Below are positions 1 through 7,143 of a stretch of 10,340 nt of DNA, piece by piece. Every line of letters begins with the position of its first letter. Positions within the stretch are counted from its first letter, which is position 1. Source of the stretch: GWE2-40-63 sp050251815 (GTDB lineage: Bacteria; Bacteroidota; Bacteroidia; Bacteroidales; SZUA-534); the NCBI GenBank assembly GCA_050251815.1, contig JBFWMB010000122.1, positions 1-10,340 of the forward strand, read 5' to 3'. The translations under genes and the position numbers were made by a program. The notes under the pieces were generated by a model that saw only the letters and a list, made by a program, of their open reading frames with translations, ran no database searches and had not been told where the DNA came from.

Positions 1-1598
1 GGATTTTGATTACAATCATCCGCTTACGCAATACAGTGGTTATTGAAAAAAAACTAAGTGAAATTAAACTCAGTTTTTTCACCAATATATCGCACGAACT
101 CCGTACACCACTTACACTCATTTTAGGGCCGGTGCGCGAGTTAGCTTCCGAAGCAACAAATCAACGAGCAAAATATTATACCCGTTTGATTGAAGAAAAT
201 GCCACACGCCTATTACGTCTGGTAAACCAGTTACTAGACTTCAGAAAAATACAAAGTCAAAAAATGCAACTGGAATTTCAGGAAACGGAACTTGGAAGTT
301 TTATAAATAGAGTATGTGCTAATTTTAACGAATTGGCTCATAAACGACAAATTAACTTTAAAATAACCCATTCCGCTAACCCCATTTGGGTATTGATTAA
401 TGAAGAAAAAATGGATAATGTTTTTTATAATCTGTTGTCGAACGCTTTTAAGTTTACCCCTGATTTTGGTAGCATCGAGGTTCTAATTACTTCATCAAAA
501 ACCGATTCGAAAGCTGTTATTGAAATTATTGATACAGGAATCGGAATCAATAAAGAGCAAGAACAAGTCTTATTTACGGTTTATGCAAGTTACAGTGATT
601 CCAATTCAAAAATTAATCCCGGAACAGGTATTGGACTTGTTTTGGCTAAAGAACTGGTTAACCTCCATAAGGGAACACTTGCCTACCGGCCTAATCCGGA
701 TGGAGGATCCATATTTTCTGTCAAATTAGATGTTATTGCTCCCCCGAGTTTCAAAGAAATAAGTATGAAACAAAACCTGCAACAACAAACAAACCAGGTT
801 GCGAATCCTCCAGACAATTCATCAAATCAAGAGCCTAATAAACCGCGTTTATTAATTGTTGAAGATAACCTGGAACTGGTTCAATTTCTATCCACACAAT
901 TATCCCATCATTATAAAGTTTACAAGGCTATAAATGGTCGTGAGGGTTTGAAAATGGCCTTAAAACTACAACCCGATATAATTATTTCTGATGTTATTAT
1001 GCCTGTTATGGATGGACTTCAACTACTCAATAAAATAAAGAATAATTTTGAAACCAGTCACATTCCGGTGGTCTTGCTCACGGCCAAATCATCGGTAGAG
1101 AGTAAAATAGAAGGGCTACGGTATGGAGCTGACGCCTACCTTACCAAACCATTCCATAACGAGCAATTGCATGCACAGCTTCAAAACCTACTGCAGCAAA
1201 GAACCCGTCTGTTGAATAAATACATTGAAATGCCAGAAAATGGCAATCCGAATGATTACGGTATTTCAATTACCGAGCAGGATGAACAGTTTTTAAATCG
1301 GGTACGAAAATTAATTGAAGAAAATTTATCGAATGTCGATTTTCGACTTGAGGATATTTATAAGGAAGTGGGTATGGGACGCAGCAAGTTCTTTGATAAA
1401 CTTAAAGGGCTCACCGGTCTTTCTCCTATCGATTTTGTTAAAGAGTATCGTTTAAACAAAGCCTTTAACCTGCTGCAAAGTGGAATTCACAATGTATCAG
1501 AAACCGCTTTTCTATCGGGATACACCGATGCCGGCTATTTTAGCAAATGTTTTAAAGAGCGCTTTGGCCTTAATCCATCTGAAATAATAAAAAATTAA
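1..1598 (+). CDS. Hybrid two-component sensor kinase/response regulator with AraC-type DNA-binding domain (C-terminal part, 5' truncated)
   Basis: The reading frame is open to the left edge (an Ile codon at 3-5 precedes a TTG at 6), so the TTG is not the true start and the sensory region is missing. Counting from the TTG, a dimerisation/phosphoacceptor domain has NISHELRTPL with His30. An ATPase domain follows with an N box around Asn142/Asn146, G1 DTGIGI (176-181) and G2 GTGIGL (206-211). After a Gln/Asn-rich linker (about 255-279) comes a receiver domain (280-390) with acidic pair Glu286/Asp287, phosphoacceptor Asp329, Thr359 and Lys381. An AraC-family helix-turn-helix domain (427-527) ends the protein. 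In this family a periplasmic ligand signal is passed by His-to-Asp phosphotransfer inside one chain to a DNA-binding domain at the inner membrane; many members control glycan-use genes. The ligand and target here cannot be told. It is convergent with the next gene. Confidence 0.93.
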   Translation, partial: ILITIIRLRNTVVIEKKLSEIKLSFFTNISHELRTPLTLILGPVRELASEATNQRAKYYTRLIEENATRLLRLVNQLLDFRKIQSQKMQLEFQETELGSFINRVCANFNELAHKRQINFKITHSANPIWVLINEEKMDNVFYNLLSNAFKFTPDFGSIEVLITSSKTDSKAVIEIIDTGIGINKEQEQVLFTVYASYSDSNSKINPGTGIGLVLAKELVNLHKGTLAYRPNPDGGSIFSVKLDVIAPPSFKEISMKQNLQQQTNQVANPPDNSSNQEPNKPRLLIVEDNLELVQFLSTQLSHHYKVYKAINGREGLKMALKLQPDIIISDVIMPVMDGLQLLNKIKNNFETSHIPVVLLTAKSSVESKIEGLRYGADAYLTKPFHNEQLHAQLQNLLQQRTRLLNKYIEMPENGNPNDYGISITEQDEQFLNRVRKLIEENLSNVDFRLEDIYKEVGMGRSKFFDKLKGLTGLSPIDFVKEYRLNKAFNLLQSGIHNVSETAFLSGYTDAGYFSKCFKERFGLNPSEIIKN

Positions 1599-1626
1599 GC
1601 TGAAAGTGTAAAGTTTGAAAGTATAC

Positions 1627-1655
1627 AAAAAAAGCCGCTTGTTAAAGCGGCTTTT
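1627..1655. terminator. Bidirectional rho-independent terminator between convergent genes
   Basis: A perfect 11-bp stem (AAAAGCCGCTT at 1630-1640, AAGCGGCTTTT at 1645-1655) encloses the 4-nt loop GTTA. On the minus strand the stem runs into seven T residues (complement of 1627-1633), a good terminator for the DHOD-like gene that stops at 1662. On the plus strand four T residues close the stem, 31 bases after the stop of the hybrid regulator. It can therefore serve both convergent genes, and it looks stronger for the minus strand. Confidence 0.85.
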
Positions 1656-1661
1656 AGTATC

Positions 1662-2675
1662 TTAATTTAATGCATGATCCTTCAGAATATCGTCGGCATG
1701 TAACAAAATATCAACATATTGCGCTCTGCGATAAGCAAAGGGATTTTTTATATTTTGTTTCGACAATTTACCCCGAAATTCACTCAATGAATTAAAGTTT
1801 TTCTCTTTCATCCAACCTTCAATGTCTTCCAGCATCTTGGTAACGGAACTAAAACCATATTTATAAATAGAACTTACCGTTTGCACAGTGTTTGCTCCAG
1901 CCAATATCATTTTCACTGCATCAGCTCCGTTAAAAATACCACGGCTGCTGCAAATATCAGCTTTAAGGTTTCCAAAAGCTAGGCCGGTATAACGCAAGGG
2001 CAAACGGTTATCTTCCTCGTTACTTAACTTGTATTTGTAAACCAGTTTCATTTCCTTAATATCGATATCGGGCTGGAACAAGCTATTAAACATTACCACC
2101 GATTTTACACCCACAGCGTCCAATCGCTTAATAAAATTCAATGGATTGGTATAAAAAGGACTTAACTTAACCGAAACGGGAATTTTTAAGGCTTTTACCA
2201 CATCTTTAGCTATGGCAAGCTGTTCTTCGACAATAACTCCCTCTTCAATATTAAAATCGTGAGGAACATGATAAAAATTCAATTCCAATCCGTCGACACC
2301 GGTTTGTTCAATTTCTTTTGCCCAGGCTTTCCATGTTTCGCGGTTTACACAGTTTAAACTGGCAAAAACAGGAATTGAAACAGCTTCTTTTACTTTTTTC
2401 AACTTAAGTAAAAACTCACGGGGACCGGCATGATCCAAATCGGGAAACAATTTTGTCATTTCTGCATTTCGCTCGTTGTAAGCTTCCATTTGCATGTCCA
2501 TCTCGTAACTTTCGAGCTGAATCTGTTCTTCAAAAAGCGATTTATAAACAATTGCAGCCGCTCCGGCTTCTTCCAGTGCCACCGCATTTTTCGGATCAAC
2601 TGTAAGGTTATTTGCACCTATAATTATCGGATTTTTTAATTCAATCCCCATGTAAGTTGTTTTAAGGTCTGCCAT
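1662..2675 (-). CDS. Dihydroorotate dehydrogenase-like FMN oxidoreductase (function not assigned)
   Basis: The 337-residue protein has the FMN-binding TIM-barrel layout of class 1 dihydroorotate dehydrogenases: Lys45 in YKSLFEEQ, Lys170 in PVSVKLSP, Asn197 in MFNS, and a C-terminal phosphate-binding region SSRGIFNGADAVKMILAGA (243-261). The loop that carries the catalytic Cys or Ser in true enzymes (ELN-x-S-C/S-P-N) reads ELNFYHVP (131-138), so that base is replaced, apparently by His136. It is better called a DHOD-like oxidoreductase than PyrD. Relatives annotated the same way are common in anaerobic Bacteroidota; their substrate is not known to me. A cytosolic location is expected, as no signal peptide is seen. 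The ATG at 2675 is supported by a strong GGAGGAA ribosome binding site. It lies 107 bases downstream of the flavodoxin gene on the same strand, and the two may be cotranscribed. Confidence 0.85.
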   Translation of the reverse strand: MADLKTTYMGIELKNPIIIGANNLTVDPKNAVALEEAGAAAIVYKSLFEEQIQLESYEMDMQMEAYNERNAEMTKLFPDLDHAGPREFLLKLKKVKEAVSIPVFASLNCVNRETWKAWAKEIEQTGVDGLELNFYHVPHDFNIEEGVIVEEQLAIAKDVVKALKIPVSVKLSPFYTNPLNFIKRLDAVGVKSVVMFNSLFQPDIDIKEMKLVYKYKLSNEEDNRLPLRYTGLAFGNLKADICSSRGIFNGADAVKMILAGANTVQTVSSIYKYGFSSVTKMLEDIEGWMKEKNFNSLSEFRGKLSKQNIKNPFAYRRAQYVDILLHADDILKDHALN

Positions 2676-2680
2676 AATTA

Positions 2681-2687
2681 TTCCTCC
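2681..2687 (-). promoter_or_regulatory. Strong Shine-Dalgarno site of the DHOD-like gene
   Basis: On the minus strand GGAGGAA sits five bases before the ATG at 2675, an almost ideal complement to the 16S rRNA 3' end. No other gene start in this window (flavodoxin, E1, E2, sucD, sucC, the right-edge kinase) has a comparable purine block; they have A/T-rich leaders, as is usual in Bacteroidota. It fixes the start codon of this gene. Confidence 0.75.
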
Positions 2688-2782
2688 ATTTAATTTGATT
2701 AATTAATTTATATGTATGCTGCCTTACTTCTGCACAAACAACCTCAACTGTAGCGGCATTGTTCTTCTTTGTATTGACTTGC

Positions 2783-3286
2783 TTACTTAAATTCCTTTTT
2801 TAATTGTTCCACCCAGGCTACAATTCGTGGTTTAGCTTGCCGGGCCTGGTTTTCAAAATCAAGAGGCAGTCCACAAAATACATCCCCACGCAACGCTTTG
2901 CTGCTTTCAAAGGTATACCCTTCGTTTTTTGTAAAACCAATGAGTTTACCACCATGTTCTTCAATCACCTCTCCCAATAAACCAATGGCATCGACAAAAT
3001 TCTCAGGATATCCTACCTGATCACCTGCACCATAAAGGGCAAAGGTTTTTCCTTTCAAATCAACTTCTTCTAAATCGGGCATAAACTCGTCCCAATAGTT
3101 GGGCAATTCCCCATCGAACCAGGTTGGAACTCCCAGAATATAATTTTCATAGGCCAAAAATTCCTCTTTGGTTATATTTTCAACATTTACCTGTTTTAGC
3201 TTTCCTCCAAAAGCTTCCTGTATCATTTTTGCTGCTCTTGAAGTTTTTTGCGTATTGAAACTATATAAAATGGCTATATCTTTCAT
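2783..3286 (-). CDS. fldA: Long-chain flavodoxin
   Basis: The 167-residue protein is a small cytosolic FMN electron carrier that shuttles low-potential electrons between oxidoreductases, often in place of ferredoxin. The FMN-stacking aromatics are visible: Trp56 in VPTWFDGELPNYWDEF and Tyr93 in GAGDQVGYPENFVDA. The inserted loop that defines long-chain flavodoxins is present (GYTFESSKALRGDVFCGLP, 123-141, followed by LDFENQ). The N-terminal phosphate loop is unusual: the family pattern S/T-x-T-G-x-T reads SFNTQKTS (9-16), with Gln in place of Gly. Length and remaining motifs match FldA, but this deviation may mark a lineage-specific subfamily, so the symbol is given with reserve. The gene lies between the fused E1 gene (105-base gap) and the DHOD-like flavoprotein (107-base gap), all on one strand. 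I saw no good TAnnTTTG promoter in either gap. Confidence 0.9.
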   Translation of the reverse strand: MKDIAILYSFNTQKTSRAAKMIQEAFGGKLKQVNVENITKEEFLAYENYILGVPTWFDGELPNYWDEFMPDLEEVDLKGKTFALYGAGDQVGYPENFVDAIGLLGEVIEEHGGKLIGFTKNEGYTFESSKALRGDVFCGLPLDFENQARQAKPRIVAWVEQLKKEFK

Positions 3287-3391
3287 GTTTTATTTCTTTT
3301 GTTCAAATACCAGAATCCGTTTCGGGTATATTTAAGACAATTTTAGTTTGTTGTTTTGTATTTATACTTAACAGTAAATTCAATTAAATGT

Positions 3392-5434
3392 TTAGTAGTT
3401 CACCAAATCACTGGCTGCTTCATAAATTTTGTCAACATTTGGCAGAATAGCCGCTTCCAGAATCCGGTTAAATCCCACCGGAGTAAAGGTTGAACCCACT
3501 CTTTTAACGGGTCCGTCGAGCCATTCAAAAGCTTTCTCGGTAATAATGGAAGCTACTTCGCCACCAAACCCGCCAAACACTTTATCTTCGTGAACCACCA
3601 AAACTTTTCCTGTTTTCTTTACCGATGTTAAAATAGTTTCTTCGTCTAAAGGAACTAAAGAGCGTAAATCGATAACTTCAGCACTTACACCTTCCTCGTC
3701 TTCAAGTTTTTGCGCAACAGTCATACACATATGTGTAGTGTTTCCGTAGGTTATAATGGTTAAATCTGAACCTTCGCGCCGCACACGGGCTTTGCCAAAA
3801 GGTACTTCAAAATCGTCGGGAACCGGGGCCGAGGCCACTGGATCGTTATACAGAGCCTTAGGTTCTAAAAACAAGGTTAGGCCTTTTGAACGCATGCTGG
3901 TCCGCAATAATCCGGCTGCATCGTCGGCATACGAGGGGTATACAATGCGAACACCGGGAATGGAAGCCAGGGCTCCTTCAATGTTTTGCGAATGGTACAA
4001 TCCTCCACCAATATAACCCCCTGAAGCTAAACGAATGGTAACGTTGGGTGCAAATGCGCCATTCGAACGCCAGTAATCGTGACTCGACTCGATGTATTGC
4101 TCCATAGCCGGCCAAAAATAATCGGCAAACTCGGCTCCTTCAACCACTATGCGGATATTATCCTTAAACCGGCTCATACCGTTAGCCGTTCCCATAATGT
4201 AATCTTCGGCAATGGGCGCATTAAAAACGCGTTCAATGCCAAATTCCTGCTGCATTCCTTTCGAAACGTTAAAGATTCCGCCTTTATCTTTGTTGGCAAT
4301 ATCCTGGCCCCAGATATAGGTATCAGGATTGTGTCTGAATTCTGCTTTTAAGGTCTCATTAATGCCTTCAATCAGTTTCATTGATTTTCCTTCGCCATTA
4401 TGCAATCCCTGAGGATATTTTGTTGAAACATAGGGTTCAGGCGATACAAAATCGAAGATACTTTCTGGATCAGGATCGGGAGCAGCCATAGCTTCTTTGT
4501 GCGCTTTTTTGACTTCTTCCTTAACCTGTTTTTCTATTTCCTGAAGTTCTTCTTCCGTGAAACGTTCATAACGCAAAAGCATACGGCGGTATTTCTCCAA
4601 GGGATCGTATTCAATTACATAATTACGTTCATGCTCATCGCGATACAATTCATGCCGATCAGAATTGGAGTGTGAATGCATCCGAACACAGTTAGCCTGA
4701 ACTATAGCCGGCTGCTGGTTTTCAATTATCCATTGCTTGGCCTCTTCCATGGTATTCATTGAGTCGAATACATCTTTACCATTGCAATGATATATTTTCA
4801 AATTTTTTAATCCGGTAAAATTGTTGGCCACCTTACGGTTTGCTGTTTGGTCTTTTTTGGGTACTGAAATTCCATAACCGTTGTCCTGAAAAACAAACAA
4901 AACGGGTAATTGCTCGTTCGATGCACCATTTATGGCTTCATAAACATAACCTTCTGACACCGACGATTCTCCCTGTGAACTTATGGCTACACCTTTGTGA
5001 TTGTAACGTTTCATTCCACGTCCTACGCCCACAGCATGTAAGGTATGATTACCGGTACACGATGAAACGTTATGGATGTTCCATTCGGGTTTAGCAAAAT
5101 GGTTGCTCATGTGCCGTCCGCCGCTGGCCAAATCGGTTGCCTTCGATATACCATTTAAAATGGTTTCTGTTGCTGTTAATCCGGCTGAAATAGCGGTTAA
5201 CATATCGCGGTAATAAGGAAAAAGGTGATCAGTATCTTTATCAAAAATCTGCCCAATAGCCAGTTGAATTCCGTCGTGTCCGGCATAAGGTGCATGATAT
5301 GACCAGCCAATGGCTTGTTTCAGGTAATTTGGAGCCTTGTTGTCGATGGCACGCCCTAAAGTCATCAGGTAGAACCATTTGCGCAAGGTTTCTTTATCGG
5401 TACGCTTAATATGATACTTTTTATTTTCTGACAT
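3392..5434 (-). CDS. 2-oxoacid dehydrogenase complex E1, fused alpha and beta subunits (likely branched-chain 2-oxoacid dehydrogenase)
   Basis: This thiamine-diphosphate enzyme decarboxylates a 2-oxoacid and passes the acyl group to the lipoyl arm of E2. Residues 1-335 are the alpha half: GGRHMSNHF (105-113), the cofactor motif GESSVSEG (155-162) ending in QDNGYG (183-188), and an arginine/histidine-rich loop (251-270) where animal E1 is phosphorylated. A charged helix (290-320) and Pro-rich segment (319-335) join it to the beta half (349-680), with NAPIAEDYIMG (Glu410) and GGGLYHSQ (His481). The metal-binding Asp of the usual GDG is Glu156, and the paired Asn is Asp184-Asn185. At 680 residues it has the length expected of an alpha plus beta fusion, a form common in Bacteroidota and usually annotated as 2-oxoisovalerate dehydrogenase. 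Pyruvate as substrate cannot be excluded; 2-oxoglutarate is unlikely because that E1 has a different architecture. It lies 81 bases downstream of E2, probably in one transcript. Confidence 0.9.
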   Translation of the reverse strand: MSENKKYHIKRTDKETLRKWFYLMTLGRAIDNKAPNYLKQAIGWSYHAPYAGHDGIQLAIGQIFDKDTDHLFPYYRDMLTAISAGLTATETILNGISKATDLASGGRHMSNHFAKPEWNIHNVSSCTGNHTLHAVGVGRGMKRYNHKGVAISSQGESSVSEGYVYEAINGASNEQLPVLFVFQDNGYGISVPKKDQTANRKVANNFTGLKNLKIYHCNGKDVFDSMNTMEEAKQWIIENQQPAIVQANCVRMHSHSNSDRHELYRDEHERNYVIEYDPLEKYRRMLLRYERFTEEELQEIEKQVKEEVKKAHKEAMAAPDPDPESIFDFVSPEPYVSTKYPQGLHNGEGKSMKLIEGINETLKAEFRHNPDTYIWGQDIANKDKGGIFNVSKGMQQEFGIERVFNAPIAEDYIMGTANGMSRFKDNIRIVVEGAEFADYFWPAMEQYIESSHDYWRSNGAFAPNVTIRLASGGYIGGGLYHSQNIEGALASIPGVRIVYPSYADDAAGLLRTSMRSKGLTLFLEPKALYNDPVASAPVPDDFEVPFGKARVRREGSDLTIITYGNTTHMCMTVAQKLEDEEGVSAEVIDLRSLVPLDEETILTSVKKTGKVLVVHEDKVFGGFGGEVASIITEKAFEWLDGPVKRVGSTFTPVGFNRILEAAILPNVDKIYEAASDLVNY

Positions 5435-5515
5435 TTCAATTTAATTTATAATATTATGATTTCTTTAGCTTTAATGATTTTGTTAGGCACATTGTAATTG
5501 CGCTAATGCCATTGT

Positions 5516-6832
5516 TTAAACAGTTCTGTTTACATCAAATTGCTCGAGGTAGTCGGCAACTTTACGTAAAAACATTCCACCCAACATACCATCGACCACC
5601 CGGTGATCGTAAGATAAGGACAAGAACATTTTATGGCGTATGGCAATCATATCGCCTGTTGGCGTTTCAATTACTGCGGGTTTCTTTTCAATACTTCCGG
5701 TTGCCAGAATAGCCACTTCGGGCTGATTGATGATGGGAGTCCCCATCACATTCTGGAACGAACCAAAATTAGTAATGGTAAAGGTTCCACCGGTAATTTC
5801 GTCCGGATTCAGTTTGTTGTTTCGGGCAGCATCGGCCAGGCGGTTAATTTCACTACCCAGTCCGGCCAGATTTAACTTGTCGGCATTTTTAACCACCGGA
5901 ACTATCAGATTGCCCGATGGCAACGCAACAGCTATACCAACATTTACATTTTGTTTTAGTATTATGCGTTCCCCGTCAACCTGAGAATTTACCATGGGAA
6001 AATCGCGCAAAGCTTTAGCAACAGCTTCAGCAAAAATGGGCATAAACGTTAGTTTGGTTTTCTCACGCTTTTCGAATTCATCTTTTATTCGTTTGCGCCA
6101 TAAAAACACATTGGTAACATCCACTTCGACCATGGTGGTAACATGTGGCGAAACGCGTTTGCTGTTTACCATGTATTGCGCAATAATTTTACGCATGCGA
6201 TCCATTTCTACAATTTCATCGCCAGGAGCAATGCTTGGAGTAACTAATGGTTTTTCAGCAGCAACGCTTACTGTTCCTCCGGCTGCAACTGGCTTTTCAG
6301 CTGAAACAGCAGGTTTCTTTGCTGCTCCCCGGTTTTCCAGATAATCTAGCACATCGTTCTTGGTAACTCTCCCTTCCCTTCCGGTTCCTTTAATTGAAGT
6401 TAACTCGTCGGCTGTAATGTTTTCTTTTTTGGCAATGTTTTTTACCAGGGGTGAAAAGAATTTACCTGTACTTTTGTTTATGTCATCAATAGAGCCATCG
6501 GCTGGTAGTTCTGCTTTAACCAACTCTTTGTCTTTGGTTTCTTTATTGTCGGTTGCATCCTTGTGTAGTTCCTCAGTTCCTCCGTCTTCCTCATCGGTTT
6601 CAATTAGGGCAATAACCTCACCCACTGGAACCAGTGCATTTTCTGCAAAAAGAATCTCAACAATTTTACCGTCAACCGGCGAAGGTATTTCCGAATCTAC
6701 CTTGTCGGTAGCAATTTCGAGCAGGTTATCATCTTCTTCAATGGTATCGCCTACTGCAACCATCCATTTGGTAATGGTAGCTTCCTGAACACTTTCGCCC
6801 AGTTTGGGCATTTTTAATTCAAATCTTGACAT
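5516..6832 (-). CDS. 2-oxoacid dehydrogenase complex E2, dihydrolipoamide acyltransferase
   Basis: This is the 438-residue core of the complex, moving the acyl group from lipoyl-lysine to CoA. Domains in order are: one lipoyl domain (2-78) with the modified lysine Lys44 in EIATDKVDSEIPSP; an acidic linker (80-120); a peripheral subunit-binding domain (123-166, with GTGREGRVTKNDV) that holds E1 or E3; an Ala/Pro-rich flexible linker (167-203); and the catalytic domain (about 205-438). The catalytic motif is SLSYDHRVVDG, with His410 and Asp414, and TNFGSFQNVMGTPIINQ (354-370) is also typical. A single lipoyl domain and this size fit branched-chain-type or Bacteroidota E2 proteins. The acyl substrate cannot be read from the sequence and should match that of the E1 encoded next. 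It appears to be the first gene of its transcript, with a -7 element about 125 bases before the ATG. No Shine-Dalgarno sequence is seen. No E3 gene is present in the window. Confidence 0.92.
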   Translation of the reverse strand: MSRFELKMPKLGESVQEATITKWMVAVGDTIEEDDNLLEIATDKVDSEIPSPVDGKIVEILFAENALVPVGEVIALIETDEEDGGTEELHKDATDNKETKDKELVKAELPADGSIDDINKSTGKFFSPLVKNIAKKENITADELTSIKGTGREGRVTKNDVLDYLENRGAAKKPAVSAEKPVAAGGTVSVAAEKPLVTPSIAPGDEIVEMDRMRKIIAQYMVNSKRVSPHVTTMVEVDVTNVFLWRKRIKDEFEKREKTKLTFMPIFAEAVAKALRDFPMVNSQVDGERIILKQNVNVGIAVALPSGNLIVPVVKNADKLNLAGLGSEINRLADAARNNKLNPDEITGGTFTITNFGSFQNVMGTPIINQPEVAILATGSIEKKPAVIETPTGDMIAIRHKMFLSLSYDHRVVDGMLGGMFLRKVADYLEQFDVNRTV

Positions 6833-6956
6833 TATCGTTATATTTTATGTTCAAATCAATTTTCGCTTATGAAACAGTTCTTATATTTTTTTGTTTAACA
6901 AAACCTTTCTTTTTCGGAACGAAATAAGGTTCATCCACCTGTAATTTTGACGAATG

Positions 6957-6964
6957 CAAAAGTA
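6957..6964 (-). promoter_or_regulatory. Candidate -7 promoter element for the E2-E1 transcript
   Basis: Read on the minus strand the sequence is TACTTTTG, a full match to the Bacteroidota sigma-70-type -7 consensus TAnnTTTG, and it is the only such match on that strand between sucD and E2. Transcription would start near 6950, giving a leader of roughly 120 bases. No TTTG-like -33 element is seen at the usual distance, which is instead filled by A/T-rich sequence and a palindrome. Confidence 0.45.
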
Positions 6965-6989
6965 AAAAATCTCTTTATAAATTTTTTAC

Positions 6990-7003
6990 GGATATTAATA
7001 TCC
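6990..7003. repeat. Perfect 14-bp palindrome, possible operator
   Basis: GGATATTAATATCC equals its own reverse complement. On the minus strand it ends 25 bases before the TACTTTTG element, so its centre would lie near -45 of the predicted start site, where an activator commonly sits. The assignment as an operator is inference; AT-rich DNA yields short palindromes by chance more often than mixed DNA. Confidence 0.35.
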
Positions 7004-7143
7004 TTATTGCAATTAAATATGATTCTTATCAATATTTCAATTGATTTCGGAAATTACAGGAATAAAAATGACAAACTGTTAATGCCAGTTTAGCTGCAAA
7101 TTCTGGTAATAGGAATAAAAAAAACGGGAAAGCATAGAAAGAA

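Noticed and set aside
6..8. TTG at 6 as the start codon of the hybrid regulator
   Set aside because: The frame is open upstream to the window edge and the protein family needs an N-terminal sensor and membrane segment, so the gene begins outside the window.
1662..2675. Annotation as pyrD, dihydroorotate dehydrogenase
   Set aside because: The catalytic Cys/Ser loop is replaced by NFYHVP; only the fold and FMN-binding residues support the family.
3304..3329. Hairpin or promoter between E1 and the flavodoxin gene
   Set aside because: The only dyad (ATACC...GGTAT) has a poorly paired interior and no T run, and GGTATTTG matches the -7 consensus at only six of eight positions.
3392..5434. 2-oxoglutarate dehydrogenase E1 (sucA), suggested by the nearby sucCD genes
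   Set aside because: SucA is a single chain of about 930 residues with a different architecture; this protein is an alpha-beta fusion of the branched-chain/pyruvate type.
5994..6788. Two plus-strand ORFs of 116 and 142 codons opposite the E2 gene
   Set aside because: They lie wholly antisense to an E2 gene with intact motifs, have low-complexity Ser/Thr/Ala-rich translations and show no recognisable domain or ribosome binding site.
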